A stretch of DNA of 64,000 nt, from assembly GCA_025331125.1 (NCBI GenBank), contig JAOALB010000207.1, positions 1-64,000 of the forward strand, in the 5' to 3' direction. The notes under the pieces are model-generated. The model did no database searches and was not told the DNA's origin. It worked only from the letters and a program-made list of their open reading frames with translations. Made by a program: the position numbers and the translations under genes. This stretch comes from Mycogone perniciosa. Lineage: Eukaryota > Ascomycota > Sordariomycetes > Hypocreales > Hypocreaceae. Position 1 is the first letter of the stretch, and each line of letters begins with the position of its first letter. Shown piece by piece: positions 35,982 through 46,912 of the stretch.

Positions 35982-36992
35982 ATGGATTACGACAATCTTC
36001 CACTCCCCGTCACCGAGACTCGACACCTCCCATCTCGTCGCCCAGTGATTCGACGCCGTGGCAACAACTACTTGGTCCGGTCAACCGCCAAACGCCTGGT
36101 CGAGTCAAAGGACCCCAAGATCTGTCAGGCCCTGAAGCTTCCTCCCTCCACCATCGCCTGGGGTGTCCAGTACAAGTATGGAGACTCGACCGATGACACG
36201 AGTTTCCGACGACCTCAGATTGAGAAAGAGCTCCGCAGACTGTTGGCCAACGTCCGCACCCAACAGCAGTCCCGCGAACCACGAGGTCCAGTAAACTCTA
36301 GCCGCAACGAGGAGGAGGAGGGCCGAGATCTGGCTCGCAGCGAGGTGCCGCTGCCCAGTGATCGGTATCGACTCGTGAGGCGTCCCACTTTGGAGCGCGA
36401 AGAGGCTTTCCGTGTCGCAAGCACCTCGTTTAAGGGCAAGGTTGGCGTCCGACAAGCCCAACCTACCAACGAGGATGCTCAGGTCGCTCAACTCTACACC
36501 CTCGGATTGCTGTATGATAACGATGAGCAACATCCCGAGGAGATTTTCGATCTCAACAGCATCCAGCATGAAGCGCCTGTCTATACCATCCGACCCGCCA
36601 AGCGGGCTCGGAAGTCGAAGAAGGCTGGTGGCCTTGCGAAGCAGCCCGCTCATCTCGAGCTTTCCTTCACTGACCTTGGTGACCTTGGAAATGATAACAC
36701 CATCGCCAAATACCTCGCGCCTCCGATCTCAACCTCCGGCAACAAGACGATTCAAAATATGTCTCAAGACGTCGCCATGGCCTCCCCTCCGCTGAGAGTC
36801 ATTTACGAGCTCGCTGGCTCAAATCCTTCCTTTGACATTGATACCTCTCAGCCTCCCGATTTGGTTTCGGACGCGCTTTCTGATTATGATTGCTTTTCTG
36901 ACAGCGAGCTCGACGACGATGTTCCCATTCAGAGAGAGGTGCACGAGAATACAGACCATCCGTCCTCTGGCGCTTGGATCATGCTGGGTTGA
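35982..36992 (+). CDS. Unrecognised basic/acidic protein, probably nuclear
   Basis: A single exon of 336 residues starting at an ATG in good context (CATCATGG). I do not recognise the family. The N-terminal third is basic (RRPVIRRRGNNYLVRSTAKRLVE). A Glu/Arg-rich middle follows, then a Lys/Arg cluster (RPAKRARKSKKAG) that would serve as a nuclear localisation signal. The C-terminus is Asp/Ser-rich (DALSDYDCFSDSELDDD). There are no membrane segments, signal peptide, Cys clusters or enzyme motifs. The frame is intact, codon use is C-biased, and a promoter-like leader precedes it, so it looks like a real expressed gene. Its neighbours give no clue to its function. Confidence 0.72.
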   Translation: MDYDNLPLPVTETRHLPSRRPVIRRRGNNYLVRSTAKRLVESKDPKICQALKLPPSTIAWGVQYKYGDSTDDTSFRRPQIEKELRRLLANVRTQQQSREPRGPVNSSRNEEEEGRDLARSEVPLPSDRYRLVRRPTLEREEAFRVASTSFKGKVGVRQAQPTNEDAQVAQLYTLGLLYDNDEQHPEEIFDLNSIQHEAPVYTIRPAKRARKSKKAGGLAKQPAHLELSFTDLGDLGNDNTIAKYLAPPISTSGNKTIQNMSQDVAMASPPLRVIYELAGSNPSFDIDTSQPPDLVSDALSDYDCFSDSELDDDVPIQREVHENTDHPSSGAWIMLG

Positions 36993-37865
36993 TGGCTTGT
37001 AGCAAGTCTGCTCAGGAAATCCCTCCGTGCCCCGCCGGGATTTCGAGAACTTGACAGGTGGGAGAACCCCATCTCAGACCGGTCCTCATAATACCCAGTT
37101 GTTCTTTTCGGCGTTGTATGTGTGATGAGATATGGAAATGGATTAGATTGACGGGCATTGTTCTATTCAGACGGAGCTCGCGATCTGCAGTCGCTTGAGC
37201 CTCGCTGATTGGTTCATGCCTCGTGTATACTACTGACTATACATTTTGCACGGTGGTGTACCAAGAAAGTCCATGAACGGTTTGCATTCTTTGGCATAGG
37301 ATGGGCTACTATAGTCTTGGGTTACTGTCTAGTATTTTATAATTAGGTGTTTATTCATATGTATTAACTGGCGATTGTATTCTTTGTGAATATGACACTT
37401 GGGACTGTGAATGATGCCGTTGAGATGACGTCAGTTGTAGCCATCGTTCAGTGCGACCATTCAGTAGGTAAAACATACCATAACTACTGTAGTTTGTTTG
37501 CTCAAATGCCCCGAGAAATGACGCCCAATAGGCATTTTTGGCTCATCAGAGTGCATTAGTGCCCATTAAAGAGCACGGAGACTACGGAGGGACCCACATC
37601 TCCGCCCCGGCCGAAATTCCTGTTTTGGGATAAGATTCTGGCCAGACGCTGAATTGCTAGAGTACGTATGGAGCACATAGCTATGTTGAGTGCAAAACGG
37701 ATTTGTTGCGCCTCGGATTTTATTTTTATTTTTCAGGCTTCCAAGTGGGTTTGAATACCAAGTCTGGTCATGATCGAATATCCTTCAGGAGAAGGAACTT
37801 GTCGTATTAGCTGTTAACTTACAAAAATATTAGACGTCCATTAGACCTACGAACGGGACTAGCGA
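36993..37865. other. Gene-free, AT-rich spacer
   Basis: 3'-UTR of the preceding gene and spacer. A perfect TGACGTCA palindrome, the cAMP-response-element core, lies at 37426-37433 but has no gene at a sensible distance. No coding signal was found. Confidence 0.55.
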
Positions 37866-38292
37866 GAAGAGCATACTCGTGCAGCGCGATACTTGTCCGC
37901 CAGGAACGCACTCATGTCATTAGGCAAAAACGACCGTGTTTACCCAAACTTCTCATTCTCGTATCGGAAGATACAGAAATACGCTACTACCCAGACAGCA
38001 TACCCGTCCTGCTCTTCAACTCGGCCGCGGCCCTCCAGAAGAGGATGGATCGGCATCCTCACCCAGGTTCTGCGACATCTGATGGATCTTGACCAGCCAG
38101 CCAATCTACTCTGCATTTCACAAGGTGAGGAAAGTGGTATGCCCACGGGGTCGATACAGAACCGAACTCTACGAGCTTTTCGTTATTGTCCATGTCGAAA
38201 TGACGGTGTGTGAGGCAGACGCAAAGCTCGTTCCAGATTTGGTGCTTGAGGAAAATATTCCTGTAAAAATCTATGTTAGAAAACTACTTTAG
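37866..38292 (+). pseudogene. Unidentified coding relic in two frames
   Basis: Two protein-like stretches lie in different frames of the + strand. The first (about 37885-38095) includes KLLILVSEDTEIRYYPDSIP and VLLFNSAAALQKRM. The second (about 38095-38292) includes RYRTELYELFVIVHVEMTV and ends EENIPVKIYVRKLL before a TAG. No start codon, intron or shared frame links them. I do not recognise the family. The likeliest reading is the remains of a decayed gene; chance open frames remain possible. Confidence 0.25.
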
Positions 38293-40015
38293 ATATTCAG
38301 AGACATCGAATCACATCATCTATTGCTCAATGATCATTTGCGGCTTGACCTCATTGTATGTATCCATAGCAGAGATTAGGTGAGGAGGGTCCTGGTACAC
38401 CGAAGGGCTATAGCACGCCGTAGCGGCCATTCTGGCAATAGGGGCTTGTTGAGTAGAGCACGGTGCTGTTCTGTTGAATTTGAAGAGAGATAGTTAGAGA
38501 GAATGGTATGTTGCAAGTATCAACTGGCCTGTTGGGGGAGCGTTGTCCTGATATAGGATTTGGCTCGGGCAGAGTTTACTTTTGCGAGACGAACTCCAGG
38601 TTCGTCATACACCCCGGCGAGTTCTTGACAATCTAGTTACCTAGTAAAATTTTCCTTGTCGCCAATAAGCTTAATGCAGTCATAAAGGATTGCGACTACT
38701 AGGCTGTGTCACATATGTACGGAAGGACAAGACATGCGGTGTGCGTTGCCTCATACAACTTGGCCTGGTTTCCTTGCCGTGCCTAAATAATGTCGCGCCA
38801 TCACAGAGGCGCGAGGTTCTCGATTTTGGGGTTTATAGGAATTAAGATCCCTATAAGGCAAGAACTAGATACCGGATCCCTTAGTCTGGCACCAGCATCT
38901 ACGAGAAGTAGTATGCATGTGATTGATTAACTAAAGTGCACAGTGGGAATGAGAAACCTAGGTAGTTGGGTGCGTCTCAAAAGAGGCATCGTACAGAGCC
39001 AAGCCAGTAGTGCAAATTAGCACCAACAAACCTCTGGCATTTCATGGATGGTGATGAAGCGAAAGATCATAGATGCTACATAAGTACCTTAAAGGAGGAG
39101 GCTTGCATAGGCAGTCGACTCTCCGGATTTTTCAAGAGCGTGCGCTTTCGCAGGGATAAACAACAACTATAAGAAAAACAGCGACAATTTAGCAGCGTGA
39201 GGTAGGCTGAGAATCCCACCACTTACAAGATTACACAGACCAGTGGTGGCTTGCATGACATGAGATTGTGAACATTTCAGGACAAAGTTGCTCCGTCCAA
39301 CATGAACTCAAAGCTAACCTTCCCTTGGCAAGAAAAAGTACCTAAAGTGTCTCCTTGGCAAAGCAAGGTTTGAGGGTTGCTGATGCCATACGGTAAATAC
39401 TTACGAAGTATTCGGCATCTATCTCAATGAGATGACGCAGTGGAGAAAGCCCAAAGGAAAACGCCCATCGTTCATTGTTTGACATTCTGCAACTTATGCC
39501 ATACCCAATTATTTCAGAAGAATTGTAATAATAGAAAACATGAAGTTGAACATTTGCCGGGTTGGGTTCTTAGAACCGATCCTGGGCCAAAGCTCCGCCA
39601 CAACCCCCCGCATGGAGGCCCTGAGAGTGTCGGGTGTTTGTGCTTCTTATGAACCAAGTTGGGCCGTGTCAAAAGCGGTATTCCGTTGATATCCAACTGA
39701 AGGCCTAGAATTAGAATGTCTGGACACACACACACACACATCACACATCTACTGATACCCTTGTCGCTACGGAGCAATGGGATTCGCCGCCATGTCACTC
39801 AATGGACTGGCGGACGTTCGAAGCATGCAATCGTGTACATACCTCACTTGCACGTCCCGGATTTGCAGCAAACATCCGAGCCCAGCCAACAGCCAGCATC
39901 CAACATCCCCCCTCCTTAATGAATTGGTGAATTTCCGACACAATGCTCATTTATTAAAAGCCCTCAATTTGGTCACAAGTCATTCTGCGTTCGACTCTCA
40001 AGGCAAGGCACAGCC
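38293..40015. other. Gene-free region before the ABC transporter
   Basis: About 1.7 kb of AT-rich DNA with no coding signal. It contains an (AC)n run at 39724-39740. The last 100 bp before 40016, with GGCACAGCCATGAG at the start, are probably promoter and leader of the ABC transporter locus. Confidence 0.5.
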
Positions 40016-43000
40016 ATGAGTCTGACGATGGGATTTTCGCCCCTCTCTGTGTCCTCCTCTGGAGAAGTTGACATTTCGATCTTCTTCCAGAATGCTGTAT
40101 TCAGCACTGTCCCAGCTAGTTCCCTCCTCCTCTTCTTCCTTGTCACCATCCCCGTCCATTATACTCAGAGCCGCCATGGAAAAGTTGCTAAATCATCTGC
40201 TCGTCGCGAACTATCTGTGGCCGTGAGTTGATGGATTTTGTGAAATGGAGTCGCACTCCGCTAACAATCAAGGCCGCTCTTGGTTTACTCGTGCTGCTAC
40301 ACATTGCCTCAATGACACTGTACACTCAACTAGATAGCTCATCGCTATTACGGAACCCAGCCGCAACACCAGCTTACGCTATTAGAACTGCCGGATCTGT
40401 CACATTATTCATTGCTCACCTAGTCAGGGGGGCTCGTATTAGGTATATCGTCGGCTTCTACCTTCTTCTGACAGCTATTCTGGATGGCATCACCATTCAT
40501 ACACTCTGGACACTCTCATTTCGGCGCTCACAATATGCCTTGGAGCTTTCCATCTCTAGTCTGCAGACAATTGTCACTGTTGTGGCAGTGGTCCTCTTAT
40601 CGTATGAAGCTGTTGCATCATCGTCATCATCACAGCAACCTCCAAATGGCGGGGTCAAGGTCGAGGAGCAGACAAGCAGCACTGCTTCTGCCCTCTTCTT
40701 CGGCTGGCTTTGGGACCTTCTAGCCTTTGGAAGAAGAAACAAGATAGTCGGAGAGGATCTCCGACATATAGATTACCATCCCCGACATATAGATTACCAT
40801 CCCCGCGCTATATACCGTCAGAGAGAGCCAGAAGCAAACCGCTTTGGTCAAACCGCCGCCCAAGACTTCATCTGGACCGCCATATTGCAGTACATGGCTG
40901 TTTGCCTACTCCAAATATGCCGCGCTGCTGCGACTTTGCTGCAGCCTCTGATAGTCCAGGGAATTGTGGGATTTCTTCAAGGAAACCAGCACTCATCCAG
41001 GGGTGCATGGCTTGTGATAGCCATGTTCTTCGAGTAAGTGGTTGCCCACAGCTTCGTTCGGTGTCCCACTAATGTCTTGTTGTTCTGTAGCCAATTAGCC
41101 ATCTGCCTTTTGAGCGCCCACGGTGACCACCTCCTGGACCAGCTAGGGTACCGCACTCGGTCCTATCTCGTCCATCAGATCTTCCGCCGCTCAATTCATC
41201 CTAGCCTACTGGTTGGTGCCGAAGACAATGCTGGTTCCAAGGCCTTGGTTCATGTGTCTGTTGATACAGCCATGGTCGTTTCAGGAATTTCAGTCTCTAG
41301 TCAACTTTTCACAAATGTCATCATTGTAGGGGTTGGATCGTATTGGCTGTTCAAACTTATTCATCTTGCTTTCCTCGGGCCGTTACTGCTGGCAATTGTT
41401 TTGACGTTTGTTCCTGTGGCCATGAGCCCATCCATATCTCGAAGCCAGGGCCTTTCCCTACAAGCGACCGAGCGGCGAATTCAAGCCATGAAGCAACTTG
41501 TCTCCAACTCAAGAAATACTCGGATCGGCGCGATGCAGGATCTAGCCGCTGAGCAGATTCGGCAGAGCCGTATGACAGAAATTTCGGCGGCTGCTGCCCA
41601 CCGTCGCAATCTAATAGTTGTTATTGTTGTCGGTGAGTATATCCAGTGTCACTTGGGAAAGCTGGAGAGGAAACTTTTTCTGAATTTAATGATAGCCATG
41701 TCTGTCAACAGCCTGTGCATCTTGGCCGCTTTTGGAGGGGTTTCGCTTATCCCACAACTGAGTATCGACTATTCAATTCTGTTCACCTCGTTGTCCACGC
41801 TTCAGATCATGATTTTGCCGCTTTTAAGCATGATTCAAATGCTTCCTGGTGTCATTACCGCAATTGTGAGTTGGAAACGCATCAGAGCATATTTGCAATC
41901 TTCGCCCGAGTCGCCGTTATTCCATGGCCACAACACACCATCTGCAAACGAGAAGTCTTCCCAGGAGCAAGAAGTGAAGGATAATTCTACTGGTGTGGAA
42001 TTCAGTGATGTCACTATAGGCTGGACTGCGGAACAAGCTGAGCTTCGGAATGTGAGTTTTTCACTATCATCGGGGAGGGTTGGCATTTTCACAGGTCCAT
42101 CGCTGTCTGGCAAATCCACCCTCCTCAAAACCATCTTGGGCTGCGCACACATCCATGCTGGACAAATGAGCATCAATACTACCCGGGTTGCTTTCTCAGA
42201 CCAGACACCTTGGTTTCTACCCAACAGATCAGTGAGGGATAACATTATACTCGACCAACCTTTTGACGAGACTTTGTATAGCAAGGTCATCCACTGCTGT
42301 TGCTTGACTCATGATTTTGGAATAATGAGCGGTGGAGATGGAACCTTGATCGACAGCACTGGGTCACCTCTCAGTGGTGGACAGAGAAAAAGAGTCGCCA
42401 TAGCTCGAGCGCTCTATTACCAGCCACAACTACTTCTCTTGGATGACCCGTTCACGGGGTTAGACACCAGGACCAAAAATAAGGTTGCCGAAAATATATT
42501 TGGGCCTGAAGGGTTTGTCACTTCACGGCACGAGATGGTAGTTTTATTAAGCTCAACGGGAGGTTTGTGAACCAGACATGACCTCCCAGTGATTTATCTC
42601 CGCTAACAGGCCTCCCACAGTACCGAGTTTCCTCGCTAGTTATCGCAGTGTACAGGTCTTCCAACTTGATGACGGCAAACTGCAACCTCTTGATCCCTCC
42701 GAGATACCAGTGTCTTCGAATGACAATGTTCCTGCAGATGGCACGGAGGAAGAAGAGATTCAAAAGGTACAGTCCATAAAAGAAACAGAGCAGAGGAAAT
42801 CCAGCGTCTTCGAAAAGGTGGTGATGGAAAGTCCCGTGGAGTCGGCGAACGACTTGGAGGACCACGAAAGCACAGAAGATACCAAAGTATCAGGGCCTGG
42901 TCCATACCGGACATATTTGAAATCCTTTGGGACTCGATTAAATATGGCTTTTGTTGGCGCCTTCTTGGTGATCAATGTCGGTATTGAGAGAGGCAGTAGT

Positions 43001-45132
43001 AAGTACAAATTCTGTCGCAGAGTGACGTGGACGAGCTACCACCTCACTGTCGTCTTCCGGAGCAAACAGAATTGCTTGGGACTAACAAAAATACTACATA
43101 GCCTTTTGGCTGTCTCACTGGGCTGACCGATATTCCGCGGGAAGTTCAAGTGTCAATGACGGCTATTACATTGGTATATACTCATCCTTCACGGTCGCTG
43201 GAGTTGTCACCATGTTCTTCTGTCTCTGGTATGTCACAAGTCATGGAACGATGTTGATTCAAATTAGCCAAGTTGCTCATTCTTATGCAGGCTTTTCTTC
43301 ATGAAGATGATACCTGAAAGTGGACTTGGTCTTCATAGGCAAATGCTGGCCACTTGTTTGCGGTAGGCTGAAATGACTACTGGCATCTACTCGTGGCCCC
43401 GATATTTTGCGGCTAACACAGACCAGGGCACCTACTTCCATCATTGAAGAAACGAAATTCGAGGTCATTAATCGGTAAGTAAAAATTTATGCGTGTTACG
43501 ATATGCTGCTAACGTGATTAGATTCACCCATGATATTGAAGCAGTAGACATGGCTTTGCCGCAGGCACTTCTAAATCTCGTCGTTGGTCAGTCATGATCT
43601 CTTATCATTACCGTGAGGCGTCCTAAAAAAGGTGCTGACATATTATAGCTGTTGGACTTATTGTTGGCTCAGTTGTGGCCATTGGCATTGGTGCACCGTA
43701 TACTCTAATTATCATCGCTGTTCTGCTACCGCCCATCTGGCTCTTGCGGAACCACTATCTCGCAACATCTTCCCAGCTACGAACGCTTCAGGTGGCTTCC
43801 CAAGCACCCATGCTAGGGGCTCTAAGCGCGGCTTTGGAGGGTCGAATCACGTTGCGAGCCTTCCGCCTCGAAGAGTACATGACCAAGGTCATGTCGGATC
43901 GAATCTATGAGGCACAGCGCCCGGGATATCTATTCAAGTCCATCCAGACTTGGATGCTCCTTATGCTTGATCTAGGTAACGTATGTATCTCAACAAGTCT
44001 TGCTGCTCTGTTGGTTGGGCTCCAAGTGCAGAGCAGGGTAAATTGGGGAGGAATCGCCTTGCTCAATGCAATCAGCATAGGCCAGGATTTGAAGCTGTTA
44101 CTGAACTGGTAAACCACCTTGGAAACAATGATGGCGTTCATAGAACGGATCTTGGACTACATAACGAATACGCCGCAGGAGGATGCCAACTGTTTATCCA
44201 GCCCAAATCCCGCTGAAAAGTGGCCCATGATGGGAACTGTTGAGCTTCAGGACCTTACTCTTGCCTATAGGTTTGTATATGGCGGGTATTGCCTAAGCTG
44301 GTACTCTAAACTAATGTTTTCGGCAGGGATCAAGAAATCGTCCAGCATGTCAGTATCAAGATACCGAGTAGGGCCAAGGTTGCGATCCTCGGACGAACAG
44401 GCAGGTATGTATGCCTAGCTTAACCAGCTCTATATATACAGGTAGTAATAACTCTTCACAGCGGGAAAACATCATTAATGCAAGCCTTCTTTGGTCTTAT
44501 ATAAAAGACACAGGGATCCATCAGCGTTGACGGTGTGGACCTGGGACAGGTATCTGGTCAAACGCTGCGACAATGCCTCGTCGGTCACCCTCAGCAGACG
44601 CTTTTCAACAGCATAGCCACAGTTCGCCAGAATTTAGACCCATTTATGACGCACTCAGAAGAAGAGATCCGAAACCGTCTGGCGAAAGTGGCGAGCGGGC
44701 AGGCTATGTGTGATGAAATAGCGGCCCATCTGGATACCAAGTGGGAGACCTGCAACTTCGCAATAGGCTGGCAGCAACGCATAGGACTGGCGAGGACTTT
44801 ACTGAGGGAGTCTTCCATATACATCTTTGATGAGCCGACAAGCGGGTAAGTCCGTGAACGGTCAAATAAGGAGCGTTTCGATCATGCGCTAATAGCCCAC
44901 TTGCAGTATGGATGAAGAGAGCCACCAGGTGATTATGGATGCCATTTTTGACCGCCTCTCTGACAAAACTGTCCTCCTTGTCACACATACGATGTTAGGG
45001 ATTGAGAAGTTTGATGTTGTCATGGTCATGTCAGATGGGCAGCTAATTGAGACGGGTAAGCCGTCGGACTTGCTGGTAGATACGTCAAGTCATCTGTATC
45101 AGTTCGTTCATAGCGTCACAGAAGCAGAATAA
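40016..45132 (+). pseudogene. ABCC-type (MRP-like) ABC transporter with two in-frame stops
   Basis: A full-length MRP-type layout (TMD0, TMD1, NBD1, TMD2, NBD2) spread over about a dozen exons. Introns read from phase include 40223-40272 (AAG acceptor), about 41035-41090, 41633-41695 (in frame), 42563-42620 and several around 43000-43650. NBD1 is complete: Walker A GPSLSGKST, signature LSGGQRKR, and Walker B LLLLDDPFTGLD (Asp in place of the catalytic Glu, as often in ABCC NBD1). In the second half, TAA at 44110-44112 interrupts the conserved NW/TTLE junction. TAA at 44502-44504 follows Walker A (GRTGSGKTS). The NBD2 signature has become FAIGWQQ. Walker B (IYIFDEPTSG) and the H-loop (LVTHTM) survive. 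Full export activity is therefore unlikely; a shortened product from the first half is possible. The substrate class (drugs, toxins, conjugates) cannot be told. Confidence 0.75.
40762..40803. repeat. 21-bp perfect tandem duplication inside the ABC transporter
   Basis: Two identical 21-bp units, 40762-40782 and 40783-40803, duplicate the seven residues RHIDYHP in the linker before TMD1. Being a multiple of three, the duplication keeps the frame. Perfect identity suggests it is recent. Confidence 0.95.
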
Positions 45133-45838
45133 GTAGGTGGCGATCAGATCGCCGATTGATGGTGTGTCAAACTATCTAATTAAACATACTTAGCAATAAG
45201 GGAAGTTAAGCTCAAGGTCCAAAATCCAGCACTTTGGTCAACTGGAGTAGGCCAGAATTACAACGACCTTTCTTGAAGGTATATTGGTAGATACGACCCA
45301 TGGTTCCTAAAACACCCCCCCATAATCACATGTTGCTCTAATCGAATGCAGAGATTAAATTTATCACTGAAACGGCTTTGTTATTTTTTAGCTGCATGTA
45401 CTCCGTCCCATGCAAGATGTGTGATTGACTGCGAGCCGAATACGCCCGCAAAAGGATGAATGAAAATGGGGGGCCCGGTTGGAAGGCCCCAATTCCAGCG
45501 GGCCGACGGGAATCGAGGCGCTTAACTTCGGAGACATCAATAGAGTCAATAGAGTCAATAGAGTGGTCGTCATGAAGTTTCAATTAAGATTTTCGTGTGA
45601 GTGTAGGATAAAAATATTTTCTGTAAAATAGAAGTATATACTGGAGATCGATATAGGTCAAGTTGGTAAAAATATGGTAAAGACATGATAAGCACCCGCT
45701 GAAGGCACATATATACACATACTACCCGCTCATGTACATACTTCATACACCAGGAAGAAAACGTGATATCCCATCAATGTATACCGTAACGTTCATCCAT
45801 AGCTGACCTTGGGCTCGTGGGCTGCCAAGCTCTTGACC
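45133..45838. other. Intergenic with a 9-bp tandem repeat
   Basis: No gene is supported. Three units of AATAGAGTC, the last lacking its final base, lie at 45539-45564. The rest is AT-rich spacer. Confidence 0.55.
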
Positions 45839-46912
45839 TCAAACAGTGTTACCATTTTGGGCATGAGCAGTGGCGTTCTGTTTTGTGGATGCAAGGTATT
45901 CGACGCTCGATGTTGCCCTTGGAGTGGGTGTGACTTGGGTGATAGTTGACATGTCAGTTACTTGAACGGAGGCCACATTGTTGAAAGGCTGGTCGTTTTC
46001 GGACTCTCCAAGCCACCTTGCCATTGCATAGCCACCAACAGGAGTAGCTGCAGGATTGGCTGGCGGAGCCTGGTTGGCCTGTTGGGATCGCGGACGAGTG
46101 ACACTAGCAAAACGAGTGTTGTTCTATACGAATGTTCAGATAAATGACCAAGATTGAGCCTGTCCATTCCTAACATAATAAATTATATACAACTAAAGCA
46201 CATACCATTTCCACAGACAAGTAGCGAACAACGGTAGATATGTTATGGTTCTCGGTGTCGGGTAGATTTGAGACAACTGATCCGTCTGATGTTGGCTAGA
46301 TTCCACAGCCTAGATGTGACGGAGACGAAATGCACGGAGTAGGGTAATGTCACCGTTATTGTTGACATAGAATAGTGACAGAAGCCCGCATTTCTAAAAC
46401 CATGGGAGCAAACAGATATACGCATTTATATGGCTTTGCGAGGGCTTTTCACCTTGGGCAGCCATACCTCTATTTTTGAGGTTTGCACTCGAGACGTAAG
46501 ACATACAGATGCATTCCAAGACATAAGTGCTGCACGACTTGTACCGAATTAGGAAGGAATACTAATAGGGCGTTCCCGTGCTTTAAAAATTACCCGTTAT
46601 CTAGTGTACACCTTCGGGAACACCAACTATTAAAAGGACTTCCTATTTTAGTTGGCACAGTCACTGTCAATCGCCCTGTGGTTGTGGTGTAGGACGTGAA
46701 GAGAAGAACCCTGTCGGTATATTTGCAACGCTGACGTGACCCGACAGGAGACTCTGTGAACTGCAGTTGCGATGTTGACATACCTCAGGGTTCGGATGAT
46801 CTTCGGCCCAGGCCTGTAGCTCATCTACTCTGTCCCAACGTTTTTGACTTTCGCTCCGGGTTCCTGCAATTGGCCAGGTTCTGGTAAAATGAGTATACGT
46901 CGAAAACGCCAT
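45839..46912 (-). CDS. Candidate small spliced gene, unknown product
   Basis: Three segments join in phase 0: 46912-46784 (ATG, 43 codons, ending at donor GTATGT), 46295-46206 (30 codons, between acceptor TCTAG and donor GTATGT), and 46123-45839 (acceptor GTATAG, 94 codons plus stop). The predicted 167 residues are hydrophilic and Asn/Thr/Pro/Ala-rich, with segments such as RWDRVDELQAWAEDHPNPE and TRPRSQQANQAPPANPAATP. No signal peptide or domain is recognised. Three matching phases and clean splice sites support a gene. The 488-nt first intron is unusually long for this genome and may hide another exon or mean the pieces do not belong together. Confidence 0.33.

Noticed and set aside
37426..37433. 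Perfect TGACGTCA palindrome (CRE core)
   Set aside because: An 8-bp palindrome is expected about once in 64 kb by chance, and no gene start lies within useful distance.
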